Shown here: positions 1-10,535 of the stretch, in pieces
Numbering within the stretch: position 1 is the first letter of the stretch
How the letters are laid out: each line of letters begins with the position of its first letter
Assembly (NCBI GenBank): GCA_029204225.1
Contig: CM055095.1
Span: 32,006,936 to 32,070,935, forward strand
DNA: 64,000 nucleotides
From: Diphasiastrum complanatum
Taxonomy: Eukaryota; Streptophyta; Lycopodiopsida; Lycopodiales; Lycopodiaceae
Reading direction: 5' to 3'
Notes under the pieces: model-generated
What the model saw: only the letters and a program-made list of their open reading frames with translations
Told to the model about the DNA's origin: nothing
Database searches by the model: none
Program-made: the position numbers and the translations under genes

Positions 1-299
1 ATGCAAGGAGTATAAATTCCTGTTTTGAAAAATTCATATCTGAAGGCCACAGTGGGTGGCTAAGGCACTCTATCCTACCATATTATGCCATTTTCGTGAT
101 GAAAAGTAGTTTGAAATGCTTGTTGTCCTAACAGAAAGAAGAAACAGATTATCTTGTGATCAGTAACGAGATGCAAGAAGACAGAACTGTTAGCTCATAT
201 TTTGAAGAGTAAATAGTCAAAGTTTTTTGGAAGTTGATTGAAATGGAAAGGCAAGTGCGCACGCCAAAGATAATAATCCATCATCTGCCGAAGACAAAC

Positions 300-1008
300 C
301 TTCATCGATGGAGTAATTTTGCTTGTGAACCTGGCGTGTCTCTAGCAGGAAAGCAACGCCCATGCCACTAGAATGAGCTTTCAGAAACAAATCATCCACC
401 TTCAAAATTGCATCCACGTAATCCTTTCCTGTCTTTGGAGCTGGTTTGATGACTGACATTTTTCTATAGAGAGGTGTAGCTATCTTGTTTTTCACCTCTG
501 CTTTGTTTATAACAGTCGTATGTCCACCAGAGTTCCAATCCTCTTCCTCGTCCACTCGCTCCCCGCATTCCTCCCATTCATACTCCTGCTCCAGTGATCC
601 TACTTCTTCTTCTTCTTCTTCCTGCTGCTCCTGAATGCACTCTAGTTGCTCACCAATTGTCTCCAAAGTTTGCGTCTTTGTTGGATGAGCAGTAAACTGT
701 TTGAATACCGATCTCTGAGCTAAAGAGGGCAGCTGCAGGATACTTGCAGGCAGAGTCGGTGATCGGATGAGAGCATCGACATGCTGGGGAGGGGGAGGTG
801 GAGGGCGCAGCTCTGGGGAGGGATTTAGGAGGTCAGTCTCTGCGAATTGCCGCAATGCTGCACCCACGTTCTTCAGCGCCTCTACATAGGCAATATGCGC
901 AGCTGCATGAGCATAGTAACATGACACTGCCTGCCCAATGTACTGCTTTCTCGCTTTGCATCGTGCCACATCCTCTAGATCGTCAACTTTTGAGTTAGCA
1001 CAACCCAT
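300..1008 (-). CDS. DUF630/DUF632 family protein, first exon (partial gene)
   Basis: The protein begins MGCANSK, an N-myristoylation-type start, followed by a DUF630 block (about residues 1-60) with the family pattern of a conserved Arg/Lys-rich segment, a Tyr-rich stretch and an Ala-rich helix ending near ALRQFAE. A proline run (about 68-75), an acidic Glu-rich linker (about 125-160) and the start of a DUF632 segment (about 205-235, GKDYVDAILKVDDLFLKA) follow. Family members (ROLLING LEAF/NRG2 relatives) are usually 600-900 residues, so this is only exon 1; the rest lies left of the window. The frame stays open to 217, but a good donor (AAG then GTTTGT) sits at 299-294, so I end the exon at 300. 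The ATG at 1008 is chosen because MGC is the family start. This is the one apparently intact host gene here. The exact 3' exon edge is inferred. Confidence 0.8.
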
Positions 1009-1228
1009 TTTCTACAATTCCACCACCAAGCTTCCTTCTTTCTTCTTCCTGAGCTACACCATTTTGTTCTGCTGTTTCTACCCAATTCATCTCAAAATCT
1101 GAGAAATGAAATAGCACAGCAGGAAAAAAAAGAATCATCCAACTGCTAATCCAGTTTGTGAGCTCAAAGCATCTCGATTTTTTTCGTGAAGGAGGAGCCA
1201 GAAGATTGCTTGTAAGTAGCACCACATG

Positions 1229-1330
1229 CCAGATACTATATTAAACTTTAAGCTTGTCCCTCAGCAAACTGGAAAAATTGCCAGATACTATATAAACTTT
1301 AAGCTTGTCCCTCAGCAAAGTGGAAAAATT
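1229..1330. repeat. 51-bp tandem duplication
   Basis: Two head-to-tail copies of a 51-bp unit starting GCCAGATACTAT begin at 1229 and 1280 and differ at a few positions. They lie about 220 bp upstream of the DUF630/632 start codon, in the likely promoter or 5' UTR region. Confidence 0.85.
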
Positions 1331-1350
1331 GCCACTTCGCTGCCTTTATT

Positions 1351-1490
1351 ATCCAGATTAATAAGACTAGTGCTGCAATGGATATGCCATTTCAATCTTC
1401 ACCCCATCAAAGTGGGATCAAATGCCAAATCAGTGCTTCTATAATCCAAATTAATAAGAGTAGTGCTGCAATGGATATGCCATTTCAATC
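1351..1490. repeat. 93-bp tandem duplication (second copy partial)
   Basis: A segment starting ATCCAGATTAATAAGA at 1351 recurs at 1444 with a 93-bp period. The shared block includes AGTGCTGCAATGGATATGCC. It directly follows the 51-bp duplication, so this upstream region has been amplified twice. Confidence 0.8.
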
Positions 1491-1499
1491 CCTACCCTG

Positions 1500-4110
1500 C
1501 CATGGAGCAAAGCAAAGCAGAAGAGAAAGGAAATGGCAAAAATGTAAGAGAAAAGGTAAAAAAGGGGTGAGAGGAGAAGGCAATGGGCAAAGAAAGATAC
1601 GAGAGACAATGGATAAAGAAAAAAGTGAGAAAAGACAGTTAAAGAGGTAGTCTAGATGCATGGTAATGCTTGGCTCTTTTTGGTTGATTCTATGAAATCT
1701 TTTCCTCTCTTTTTCTATGAAATCTTAGATTTAATTTAAAAGCTTTTCCTCTTTTTTTTGGTGATTTCATCATTTTTTCCATTTGCCCCATATCCTCTAA
1801 TGTAAGTGTTTGATTGGTGGTTTAACATTCGATATTCTCAAGGTGACATTTGTTGTCATTCCATTGATTAAAAAATCAAGTGTTTTGTTCTCATGGGTAC
1901 ATGTGGGACCAAGTCTCACACATGAAATCATCATTAATCTTCTCCAACATAAGCCTCATTGCATGCTAAACTCCTCACACTTGCACACTTTTGCAAAGCA
2001 AATAATAGTGTAGGTATACATAAGCGTATTGGAAACATAGAGAAAATTCACAGGACAACGAAGAGCCATATTGTGAGGCTTTTTCATATATACTTGACAT
2101 GCTTTAGTAGGTCACGAAGTGGCGAACGTTCTATGTCGTCGAGCATCACCACTGGTTCGCGATAGTGTACCTCTAAGACGTAGGCCTTACTTCTACATGT
2201 GCTCACATCAGCATTGGGATTTAAGCTAACACTACAACCAATGCTGCCATGATGCACTAGTTCAAGAGAGTATGTATTATTGTTATGGGCACTCTCAACA
2301 ACCCACTTATGTTATGACTTACCATGCATAGTGGCATCTTGGTTGCATGTTATGGAGGAGACTCAATGTCCTCCTCACATGTGGCACTGATTATGTTTTG
2401 AGAATCCTTGAGTCTAGTGGATGCCACAAAAGACTCCAAGTTGGAAATTGACTCCAAATTATGGATGTCCTCGAGTTGGACAAATGAAGTGTGCAGGAGT
2501 GATGACTTTGATTGAACATCCAAATCTTGAGTTTTAAAGGGCTGCCACATAGAACGCTAAGTTGCTAGGATGTCTCAAGATAAAGAGAATCAATGCTCAT
2601 CATTGTTAGAGAATGGGCAATGGAAGTTCAGAAATCTTATATAATGTTTAATGCATAAAATTAATATAGGGAATCACAAAATTGTTCAACAAAAGTGAAT
2701 GACAAGTAGTGTGTTGTTAACAAGCACTTACGTATTAAAGCCTGCAAAATTTATATAAAACAAGGGAAAATTTTATAGAGCTATGCTCTAGGAGGCATTG
2801 ATTTTTTCTAATTTGGAGCTATAAGTTATGGCCATTTTAGTGAATTCACTCCAATTTTAGTTAGCTATGCTTTTTGAAGTCTGTTGTTCTCTATTTTGGT
2901 TTTACCTTTGGCAAAATTTCTTGACTTTAAATTTATACATCTATAGATTTGTGTTTTAGCTTGAACCTGAGTCAATTTTCAACCAATTTGGTAAATATTT
3001 GCCAAACATATACAAGTTCTTGTGAAAGTGGTTCAATCCCAATTTTAATAGGATTCTTTTGGGAGAGAAGCACTTCATCTTTTCAATTTTGAAGTTTTTT
3101 TTCACGACCTTCATTTTGAAATTTCAGTTGTAAAAAAAAACATGGTTTGCCTAAAATGCTTGCCAGTGGCGGCTGAGTTTAGGTGGTTTTTGTCTTTTGA
3201 TATTTTTTATATTAAAAAAAAAACGCTCACCACAAGTGTGAACATTCACATGTGTGAGGATTTACAATAAAAGAAAAAGTGCTCAACCGAAGACAAACAT
3301 TCACACCTTTACTCTTCACCCTTTCAGCCCCCCTCCCTAGCTCTTCTCCACGTCCCCCCCCTTCCTTCGCAACCCCTTCTCACATTCTTTTTTTTTCTCT
3401 ATTGTGTGTCGCTTCACACCTCTAGTTTTTTAAAAATATTCAAATATTTTCTCTTGCGCCCAGTCATGACCCTGTGACCATAAAATAAAATTGATCTTAC
3501 GGTTTTTAAAATTTTTGACGATTTTTATTTTTTTTACTGGCACTTGGGTGGTCCATTTCAATAACCAACAAAAAAACATTTTCAAATTTTGAAATTTTCA
3601 ATGGTTCTTCAATTTTCTTACGAGCATTACAATGCTATGAGAAAATAATCATTGAAAAAATTTTGTTGACAATTTTAAGTTTTTTTGACCGTCCTTTTTT
3701 CTCTACAAGGAAATATTTTATGGATTTTAAAATTTCTTCAAATCCACTTCATATTTTCGTCTAAGGCCCCTATTTCTAAGTTCACTAATTTGTTGTTTTA
3801 TATCAATTTTTGAGATTCCATATCTCTTCCGTTGGAAGTCGGATTTGGGTACAGTCAAAATCATGTTACATTTTACATTTCATTTCTTTGAAATTTTGGT
3901 ATCTTTTTATTTGAGTTCGAATTTCAGTTTGGTAAAAAGCAAAATTTAATAACTCATCAAGACTGATATTGTAGAAGTCTTATTTATACCAAAATTTGAA
4001 ATCCTCAAAAGGTTTTTTATATTTGCTCTTATTGAAACGGCTTACAATCCACATATTACAAACTCAGCTCTTCACCAACAATTCAAATGCATTGGGATTA
4101 TGAATAGGAA
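1500..4110. other. AT-rich stretch without recognisable genes
   Basis: I see only short spurious open frames, homopolymer T and A runs, and no retroelement motif in this 2.6 kb. Confidence 0.6.
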
Positions 4111-4119
4111 GATGACATT

Positions 4120-4655
4120 TGTCATATTGTGATGATAGTTTTGAAAATGGCATGGAATATTGGGATCAAGGTGAAGATTACACTAAAGACTATGACCAAA
4201 GTGACGACTTCGCTGATGAATATCAATATCAATAATACAGTGATGATTTTTAACTTGACTACTATTCTAAAAATTTCAGTGATAACCAACAATATGAGGA
4301 TAAAAAAGAACAAGTCATGGAAGGTTGGTTTGAAGATGATGCAGTTGAACCATTCGATGGTCAAGATGAACTAGAGTTTAATGAACCATTTGATGATCAA
4401 GATGAACTAGAGTCTAATGATCATGAAATATCAAGGTGAAAGTTGCTTCCAATTTGGTACTAAATACCAGTCCGAAACAATAAGTGTGGATGAGCAACAC
4501 CAGACACAATGTGAAACTGAAGACTAGTATGAGCCCACTGATCAATTTCATGATCTTGATGAAGTCGAAAGACGACATCATTATGGTGTAGAACATCCTT
4601 TTGATCAAGATGAAGATGATAGCGCTGATTATGAGGCTTATGAAGATGTCTATGA
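4120..4655 (+). pseudogene. Asp/Glu-rich coding relic, unrecognised
   Basis: One frame starting DDSFENGMEYWDQ reads as a strongly acidic protein rich in Asp, Glu, Gln and Tyr for about 170 codons, broken by at least three stops and one shift. It contains an internal repeat of about 13 residues (EPFDGQDELEF, then EPFDDQDELES; DNA around 4,350-4,420). I do not recognise the family. It ends just before the truncated Copia LTR at 4,853, so it may be the target locus or a remnant of another element. Confidence 0.35.
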
Positions 4656-4852
4656 TGAGTAAAGAAATTGATGGGAATGGAGAATGTTCTCTCTATGTTA
4701 CTACAAGTATGATTGGTCCTTCTCTAGTGGGTACATCATTTTCTGACACAAATGATCTCAAGGAGAGAAGGAATATTGGCAGAACAAGTGAAGCAAGAGT
4801 TTTTAGTCCCAATGGCAAATTTGTGGGAAGTTTAACGACATCAACTCAACAT

Positions 4853-4899
4853 AAGATCATTTAAGTAGATTGGATCTTAAGGATCTGAAATCTTTCACA
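4853..4899 (+). repeat. 47-bp remnant of the Copia 5' LTR
   Basis: It matches 9,969-10,015 at 45 of 47 positions and ends in ATCTTTCACA, the inverted complement of the LTR start TGTGAAAGAT. Sequence to its left does not match the LTR, so about 590 bp are missing. Confidence 0.85.
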
Positions 4900-4911
4900 T
4901 GGTATCAGAGC
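4900..4911 (+). other. Primer binding site (initiator tRNA-Met type)
   Basis: TGGTATCAGAGC directly follows the terminal CA of the LTR remnant. It is the standard plant sequence complementary to the 3' end of initiator tRNA-Met. Confidence 0.9.
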
Positions 4912-5499
4912 TTGTGTCTCAGGTTATGAAGGAGGAAATCAGATCTATCAATGATTTGGTGAAGATATCAAGTCTAGAGCATGCTAGAGAGGATTCTACA
5001 CCAAAATCGGATTTTTTGCTTTTGTAGATTGGATCTTTTGTAGATCAAGACACTAAATAGGTCAATATACTTGTTCAATTCCGTTTTTTGAATTCACATG
5101 CTAGATTTGGCCGATTTTTGGATCATTGGTTCAGCCTAAGTGGTGGCTTATAGATTGCATATCAAATTTTCAGCATTTGCATGTAGATTTGGAATAGTCA
5201 ATTTTTTGTGATTTTGTCAAAACCCTAATTTTGATTGGATCTCTAGATAGTGAGGTTGCTGGACTTCATTTGACTGTGTTTCAATCTTAGGAAGTGGCAA
5301 AAGTCATTAGATTGAGGATAGATCATAGGTTGATCAAGATTCCATGATTATATGTGTTGATTTGCTTGGATAAGTGCTAGAAGAGAATTTGTGAGATAGT
5401 TTCAAATCTTGGTGATTTCTTTTGAAAGAATTTGTTGTTGTTCAAAGGAGTGTTGTGTGCATTGAAGCAGGTTGAAAGAGAAGATCAGGTCATTGCTAC

Positions 5500-8400
5500 A
5501 TGGCAACCTCAATTGGAGTCATGTTGGAAGCCAATGATAGGCTTACCTCACGTAGCTATTCATTATGGAAAGTGAGGATGGAGTCACTTCTAGTAATGAA
5601 TGATGTTTTGGATATTGTTGTAGGTTTGGAGGAGAGACCAGCAATACAACAAGATCAATTGAGGTATGACAAGAGGGCCAAGAAGGCTCTACACATGATA
5701 AAGATGAATGTTACCAATGAACTTCTCAAGGAAGTTGGTAAGTGCACATCATCTTTGGAAGCTTGGAATTCATTGAAGAAGCTTTATGAATCCAAGTCTA
5801 CTTCTAGAGTGTTGACTCTAAGAAGGCAAATCTTTTCTTGTTTGCAAAAGAATGAAGAAAGTCCAAGTTCCTTTGTTTTGAGAATGAAAGCATTGAATGA
5901 TGAGTTAGCTTGCATAGATGAAAGCATTAAGGAAGGAGAGCTTATTCAAGTGATTCTTAATGGCTTGTTGGATGCTCATGCTAACATTGTTCAAAGTATT
6001 GCTATTCAAAAGACTTTGCCAAGTTTGATGGATCTTCAAGAGATCTTGATCAATGAGGAATATAGGCTTCAAGCAAGAGGTGGATCTACATCGACACTTC
6101 AAGAGGATGCTATGTTCACAAAGGGCAAATTCAAGGGCAAAACCAAAAGGAAGTGGTCTAAAGGGCAAGATCAAGTGGATGCTTATTCAAGTGGCAAAAA
6201 GAAGGATAGATCAAAGCTCAAGTGCTTCTATTGTGGCATCAAAGGACACTTTGCAAGTGAGTGCTACAAGAAGAAGAGAGATCAAGGAGACAAGCAAGGT
6301 AATCTTACTCTTGATGAGGATGGTTTGGATGTGCAAGATGCAAATGATGATGCTTTTGTGATGTCTTCATGTATGCTTGCTAATGATGGAGATCTAGGTC
6401 CTTGGTGGATTGATAGTGGATCAAGTTCACACATGACCTTTCACAAAGAGTACTTCACTTCTTTGTTGGCATATGGAGATGACAAGAGGGTGATCTACAC
6501 GGCCAATGATGGTGAGTGTGCAATCAAAGGGATTGGCACAATTCCTATTTCTCTCTCTACAAATAGGAATGTTCAATTGGAGGATGTCTTATTTATTCCA
6601 TCTATTACCAAGAATTTGCTTAGTGTGAGTCAAATGCTAAGTAAGGGCCTCAAAGTGGAGTTTGATGGAGATGCTCGTTTGATCAAAAGGAAGGATGTCT
6701 TGATTGGAAAAGGTAAAAGGAAAGGGAAATTGTTCAAACTTGATGCTTGTGTTATTGCTAACCAAGCTGGATGTGTTGCAAGGGAGCAAATTTCTATTCA
6801 AGAGGTTTGGCACAAAAGGATGGGACACCTCAACTTCAAGTCATTGGAGGTAATGGCAAGGAAGAAGGTTGTGATTGGTCTTCCAAGTTCCTTAAGTAAT
6901 GACAAGCATGTTTGTGAGTCTTGTGCTTTGTCTAAGTCACATAGACTACCTTATACTAGATCTATTTCTAGATCTACAAAGCCTTTTCAACTTGTACATT
7001 CGGATATTCATGGATCTACTACAATTAGCAATAGTGGAGCTAAGATGTATGTAACATTCATTGATGATTTTAGTAGATTTTGTTGGATCTATCTACTAAA
7101 GAGCAAGGATGAAGTGTATGATGTCTTTGTCAAGTTCAAGAATGCAAGGGAGAACCAATTCTCCACAAAGATCAAGTGCTTGAGAGGTGACAATGGTGGT
7201 GAGTACATATCTAACAAGTTCAAGGCCTTTTGTGATGAGCATGGGATCAAGAGGGAGTGTACAACATCAAGGACCCCACAACAAAATGGAGTGGCTGAAA
7301 GGAAGAATAGAACTTTATGTGAAAGTGCTAAAGCTATGAGGTTAAGTGCTAATCTTGACAAACCATTTTGGGATCAAGCTTTGTTGTGTGCCAATTTCTT
7401 GTGCAATAGGTGGCCGAGTGCTATAATGGATGGAAGGACACCTTTTAAGATGCTATTCAAGAGGAGGCCGAGTGTCAAATTTCTAAGAATCTTTGGATGC
7501 ACATGCTATGTCAACATTACTCTTGATGATAGGACCAAGGAGGATCCATCTTCAAGAAGAGGTATTTTTGTTGGATATAGTGAGGTGAGTAAAGCCTACA
7601 AGGTTTACATTCCTTCTACTAACAAAGTGATTGTTGGTAGAGATGTCATTTTTGATGAGGGAAACATTCCAAAGGTGTCTTCAAGCATGATTGATGGTAA
7701 AGTAGATGGATCTAACATTCTTGATGTTGATGAGAAGGATCCTACTTTGGATGGTGGTGATGATGGACCTTCATCAAGTCAAAAGCCAAGGAGAACATCA
7801 AGAGAAAGACAAGTACCTTCAAGGCTCACATATGATCAAAAGGGTAAGCAAGTAGAGGTTGATCTGAAAGCGCTTCAACTAGTCAAAAGGGAAGTTGGCA
7901 ATTTGGAGCTAGTCAAGAGCATCAAAGGAGGGGTAATTGGCAAGAGTGTTATGGATCTGTTTTTGCAGCATATGGAAGACTCAAGTAAGGTCAAAGGAGC
8001 AGCAAGGAAGTGTTGTTCAAGTTTACTTTACTTGTTCTATCTCATGATTGAGCAATTTCATGTGGATGTGTGCAAATTGTCAAGATATGGCAAAACTAGC
8101 TACATTGGTGAGCATTGTTTTGATGTTGAATTTGTACTAGCATTCTTGGCTGATTTTGCTGATGGAAATGAAGCTATTGGAGGTTCATTATGTCACACAT
8201 CCATGGCTAAGTTCTCAAGTGTTGATCTACTTGGTGCCAATACTTGGAGATTGTCAATTTTTGGTGAATTCATGGTCATTTTCTTGTGTCAAGTAGATCT
8301 TGAAGATGGACTAGTGCAAACTACTTGGTTTATGGAGTCATGTGGTGCTGGATTTGCATCATTTATGTACTCACCTACTCATGGATTTCCAAGGTTTGAT

Positions 8401-8808
8401 GGTTTCTTGTGGCAAGATGAAGATGGAGGCTCATTCATGGAGTATCATGGTGGATACAAGGCAACAAAGGACAAAGGAGGAGGAGACATGCAAGCAAAAG
8501 TTGATCACTCACATTTATTGTTTGTTTGCTGTATTTTTCCAGAGAGTTCAGAGTTGGAAGCATGGTGGAATCATTTCATTTACATTCTATTTGATTCTTC
8601 ATGTTCTAGTCACATTTTTACATGTAAAATTGATGTAAGAAATAGTGAAGCATCCCAAGTGGACACTATTCTCTATATCAATTATGGTTGTTTCTATTTT
8701 GAGCATTACATGGTCATTGAGAGGAGACCTATTCTTAGGAAGAAGATCATTCTTATGATGGATCAAAGTTCTATTGGCAAAAACTATGCTAGGAGCATTG
8801 GAAGCTAG
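5500..8808 (+). CDS. Copia Gag-protease-integrase polyprotein with an in-frame unrelated C-terminal part
   Basis: This 1,102-codon ORF has no internal stop. In order: Gag/UBN2-type domain (about 1-200); CCHC zinc knuckle CFYCGIKGHFASEC (about 242); aspartic protease with active-site DSG in WWIDSGSSSHMT (about 302); GAG-pre-integrase with WHKRMGHLNF (about 437) and CESCALSKSH (about 472); integrase core with the catalytic Asp in HSDIHG, the second Asp in RGDNGGEY (about 564) and Glu in NGVAERKN (about 600); and the integrase C-terminal GIFVGYS block (about 687). After about residue 785 there should be RT, but none of its motifs (no YVDD) occurs. Instead about 310 residues of unrecognised sequence run to the stop. 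All catalytic residues of protease and integrase are present. Confidence 0.9.
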   Translation: MATSIGVMLEANDRLTSRSYSLWKVRMESLLVMNDVLDIVVGLEERPAIQQDQLRYDKRAKKALHMIKMNVTNELLKEVGKCTSSLEAWNSLKKLYESKSTSRVLTLRRQIFSCLQKNEESPSSFVLRMKALNDELACIDESIKEGELIQVILNGLLDAHANIVQSIAIQKTLPSLMDLQEILINEEYRLQARGGSTSTLQEDAMFTKGKFKGKTKRKWSKGQDQVDAYSSGKKKDRSKLKCFYCGIKGHFASECYKKKRDQGDKQGNLTLDEDGLDVQDANDDAFVMSSCMLANDGDLGPWWIDSGSSSHMTFHKEYFTSLLAYGDDKRVIYTANDGECAIKGIGTIPISLSTNRNVQLEDVLFIPSITKNLLSVSQMLSKGLKVEFDGDARLIKRKDVLIGKGKRKGKLFKLDACVIANQAGCVAREQISIQEVWHKRMGHLNFKSLEVMARKKVVIGLPSSLSNDKHVCESCALSKSHRLPYTRSISRSTKPFQLVHSDIHGSTTISNSGAKMYVTFIDDFSRFCWIYLLKSKDEVYDVFVKFKNARENQFSTKIKCLRGDNGGEYISNKFKAFCDEHGIKRECTTSRTPQQNGVAERKNRTLCESAKAMRLSANLDKPFWDQALLCANFLCNRWPSAIMDGRTPFKMLFKRRPSVKFLRIFGCTCYVNITLDDRTKEDPSSRRGIFVGYSEVSKAYKVYIPSTNKVIVGRDVIFDEGNIPKVSSSMIDGKVDGSNILDVDEKDPTLDGGDDGPSSSQKPRRTSRERQVPSRLTYDQKGKQVEVDLKALQLVKREVGNLELVKSIKGGVIGKSVMDLFLQHMEDSSKVKGAARKCCSSLLYLFYLMIEQFHVDVCKLSRYGKTSYIGEHCFDVEFVLAFLADFADGNEAIGGSLCHTSMAKFSSVDLLGANTWRLSIFGEFMVIFLCQVDLEDGLVQTTWFMESCGAGFASFMYSPTHGFPRFDGFLWQDEDGGSFMEYHGGYKATKDKGGGDMQAKVDHSHLLFVCCIFPESSELEAWWNHFIYILFDSSCSSHIFTCKIDVRNSEASQVDTILYINYGCFYFEHYMVIERRPILRKKIILMMDQSSIGKNYARSIGS
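7860..8790 (+). other. Unrelated open segment replacing the reverse transcriptase domain
   Basis: From about codon 788 of the upstream ORF the sequence stops resembling Copia Pol. It remains open for about 310 codons and ends next to the RNase H start (HWKLGKRVLRYI read in the shifted frame from about 8,794). The encoded peptide is Phe-, Ser- and Gly-rich with several hydrophobic stretches and matches no family I know. An acceptor-like pyrimidine tract ending TTTTTCCAG near 8,541 could mean it came from a spliced host locus. Both breakpoints are estimates. Confidence 0.7.
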
Positions 8809-9380
8809 GAAAGCGAGTTTTGAGGTACATCATTGGAACTCGAGATGTTGGCATATTGTATGAGGGATCATCACCTAATCTTTTTGGATTTTCAGATTTG
8901 GACTATGCTGGAGATGTAATGGATAGGAAATCCATTAGTGCTTATTGTATTTTCATAGGTGATGGAGCTATATCATGGATGTCAAAGAAACAAGCCACTA
9001 TCTCATTGTCATCTAGTGAGGCCGAGTACAAAGCTCTTACACATTGCACAAAGGAGATGGTATGGATCAAAAGGATGATCAAGGATCTTCACTTGCTGGA
9101 TTTTTCAGAGAGCCCAATCATCTTTTGTGACAATCAATCAGCCCAAAGAATGGCATCCAATCCTATCTTTCATGCTAGGAGCAAGCATATTGAGATACAA
9201 TATCATTTTGTGAGGGAGCGAGTCATTGCAAAGGAGGTGGAGCTTCAACATGTGTCTTCAAGGGAATGTGTAGCTGATATCTTCACCAAAGCATTGGGAA
9301 AAGACTTGTTCATGAAGCATAGGACTTCACTTGGAGTATTATCAAAGTCTATGCTAAAACTAGTTGAAGAGGGAGTGTGA
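8791..9380 (+). CDS. Copia RNase H domain
   Basis: The frame is open from about 8,794 (first ATG 8,820) for about 190 codons. It carries the Copia RNase H motifs: DLDYAGD with the first Asp, SLSSSEAEY with Glu, the FCDNQSA block with Asp, and the C-terminal HIEIQYHFVRE and VADIFTKAL motifs. It is in a different frame from the Gag-Pro-Int ORF, which stops at 8,808, so it would need frameshifting or its own start. The frame closes at TGA inside the LTR start (GTGTGA). Confidence 0.88.
9366..9375 (+). other. Polypurine tract
   Basis: GAAGAGGGAG lies directly against the LTR start TGTGAAAG. This is the usual plus-strand primer position. Confidence 0.8.
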
Positions 9381-10015
9381 AAGATTCAACTAGTTTCATC
9401 ACATTTTGCAATATTTCCATATTTGGCATATTGAGGCCAAAACTTGTTTTAGACTTAGAGGTTGACTTTTCAAAGTTCATTAGTCTAAATTTCATTTGAA
9501 TAAACACTTTTTGAAAGTGTGGGAAAGATAGAATGCGAGTTTGAGTAGATTCAATTTGAATAAGTTGGGTACATTGAATCTAGACCCAAAATTGGTAGGG
9601 TTAGCATTTTGGTGGGAAAGCCAAGTGGCCAAATAGGGTTTGGACCTGCTATAAAAGAATGTAACTCGTGGGGAGAGTCATCTTCTCTCTTCTCTATCTC
9701 ATTTCATGCTTATACATGGTTCTCTTGGGTTCTACTATCCATTGGTGCACTATCTTGGTGATTGCTTGCAATTCTATGTGTGGAATGATCTATATTTGCT
9801 ATTTTTGGATCCACAACAGTAGCTTGCTGGTTTTGTACGGACAGCAACAGTACATAATCATTTCATTCAATTTTGATCAAGTTCTATTAGTGTTTGCATC
9901 TCAAATTGTGTGTAGATGCTGATTTTTCTACATTGGTGAAATTGATAGTGTATTTCTCTTTCTAACCAAAGATCATTCAAGTAGATTGGATCTTAAGGAT
10001 TTGAAATCTTTCACA
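9376..10015 (+). repeat. Copia 3' LTR (640 bp)
   Basis: It starts TGTGAAAGAT and ends ATCTTTCACA, a perfect 10-bp terminal inverted repeat. A TATA box (TATAAAAG) lies at 9,650-9,657. Confidence 0.9.
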
Positions 10016-10535
10016 ATATTGACAAAAGAAGTTGATGAAAATCTATCCATTTTTCTTGGTTAAGATGATGTCATCTATTCTATTGTCAAGGAAAACAAGT
10101 TAACATGGGGAGCAAAATCAACATTGTCAAATTCCTTGTTCTGATGACCAAAAGGATAATTTTATTAAACCAAATTCCATGAATCCGAAGTATATTAATC
10201 TATTAAATGCATTTGAGCTATATAATGAAATCATCTTCTCTCATTATGGAGCAATCTACAAGGTAATAGCATCGGATGCAGGACAAAGAAAGATGCATCA
10301 AGGATTGGATAGTCTATCCAACCAAGGGAGATATTGAGAAAAGCTTATTTACTTTTGATAGGGAGCAAAAATAATGATGAGTAAAGCTTCCTTACTTTGC
10401 TTATTTGGTGAAGATTTGTTACTTTTATCAACTTTCTTGATTTTTTGACTAGTTTTCTTGATTTTTTATTTTTCCATGTTAATGTGATGTTTAAAAATAG
10501 ATTAGATGTTTTAATGCTAAGATTGGAACATGACA

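Larger units (their letters stand above)
4853..10015 (+). mobile_element. Ty1/Copia LTR retrotransposon lacking reverse transcriptase, 5' LTR truncated
   Basis: The element is bounded on the right by a complete 640-bp LTR (9,376-10,015) and on the left by only the last 47 bp of the matching LTR (4,853-4,899), with two mismatches. An initiator-Met primer site follows the left LTR directly, and a purine tract precedes the right one. Between them are gag, protease and integrase in one ORF and RNase H in a second. The RT domain normally found between integrase and RNase H is absent and a 0.9 kb unrelated open segment takes its place. Because the left LTR is incomplete, no target-site duplication can be read. 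Confidence 0.9.

Noticed and set aside
4122-4374. Hydrophobic 80-codon frame on the minus strand
   Set aside because: It is the complement of the acidic plus-strand relic, whose Asp/Glu codons read as hydrophobic residues in reverse.
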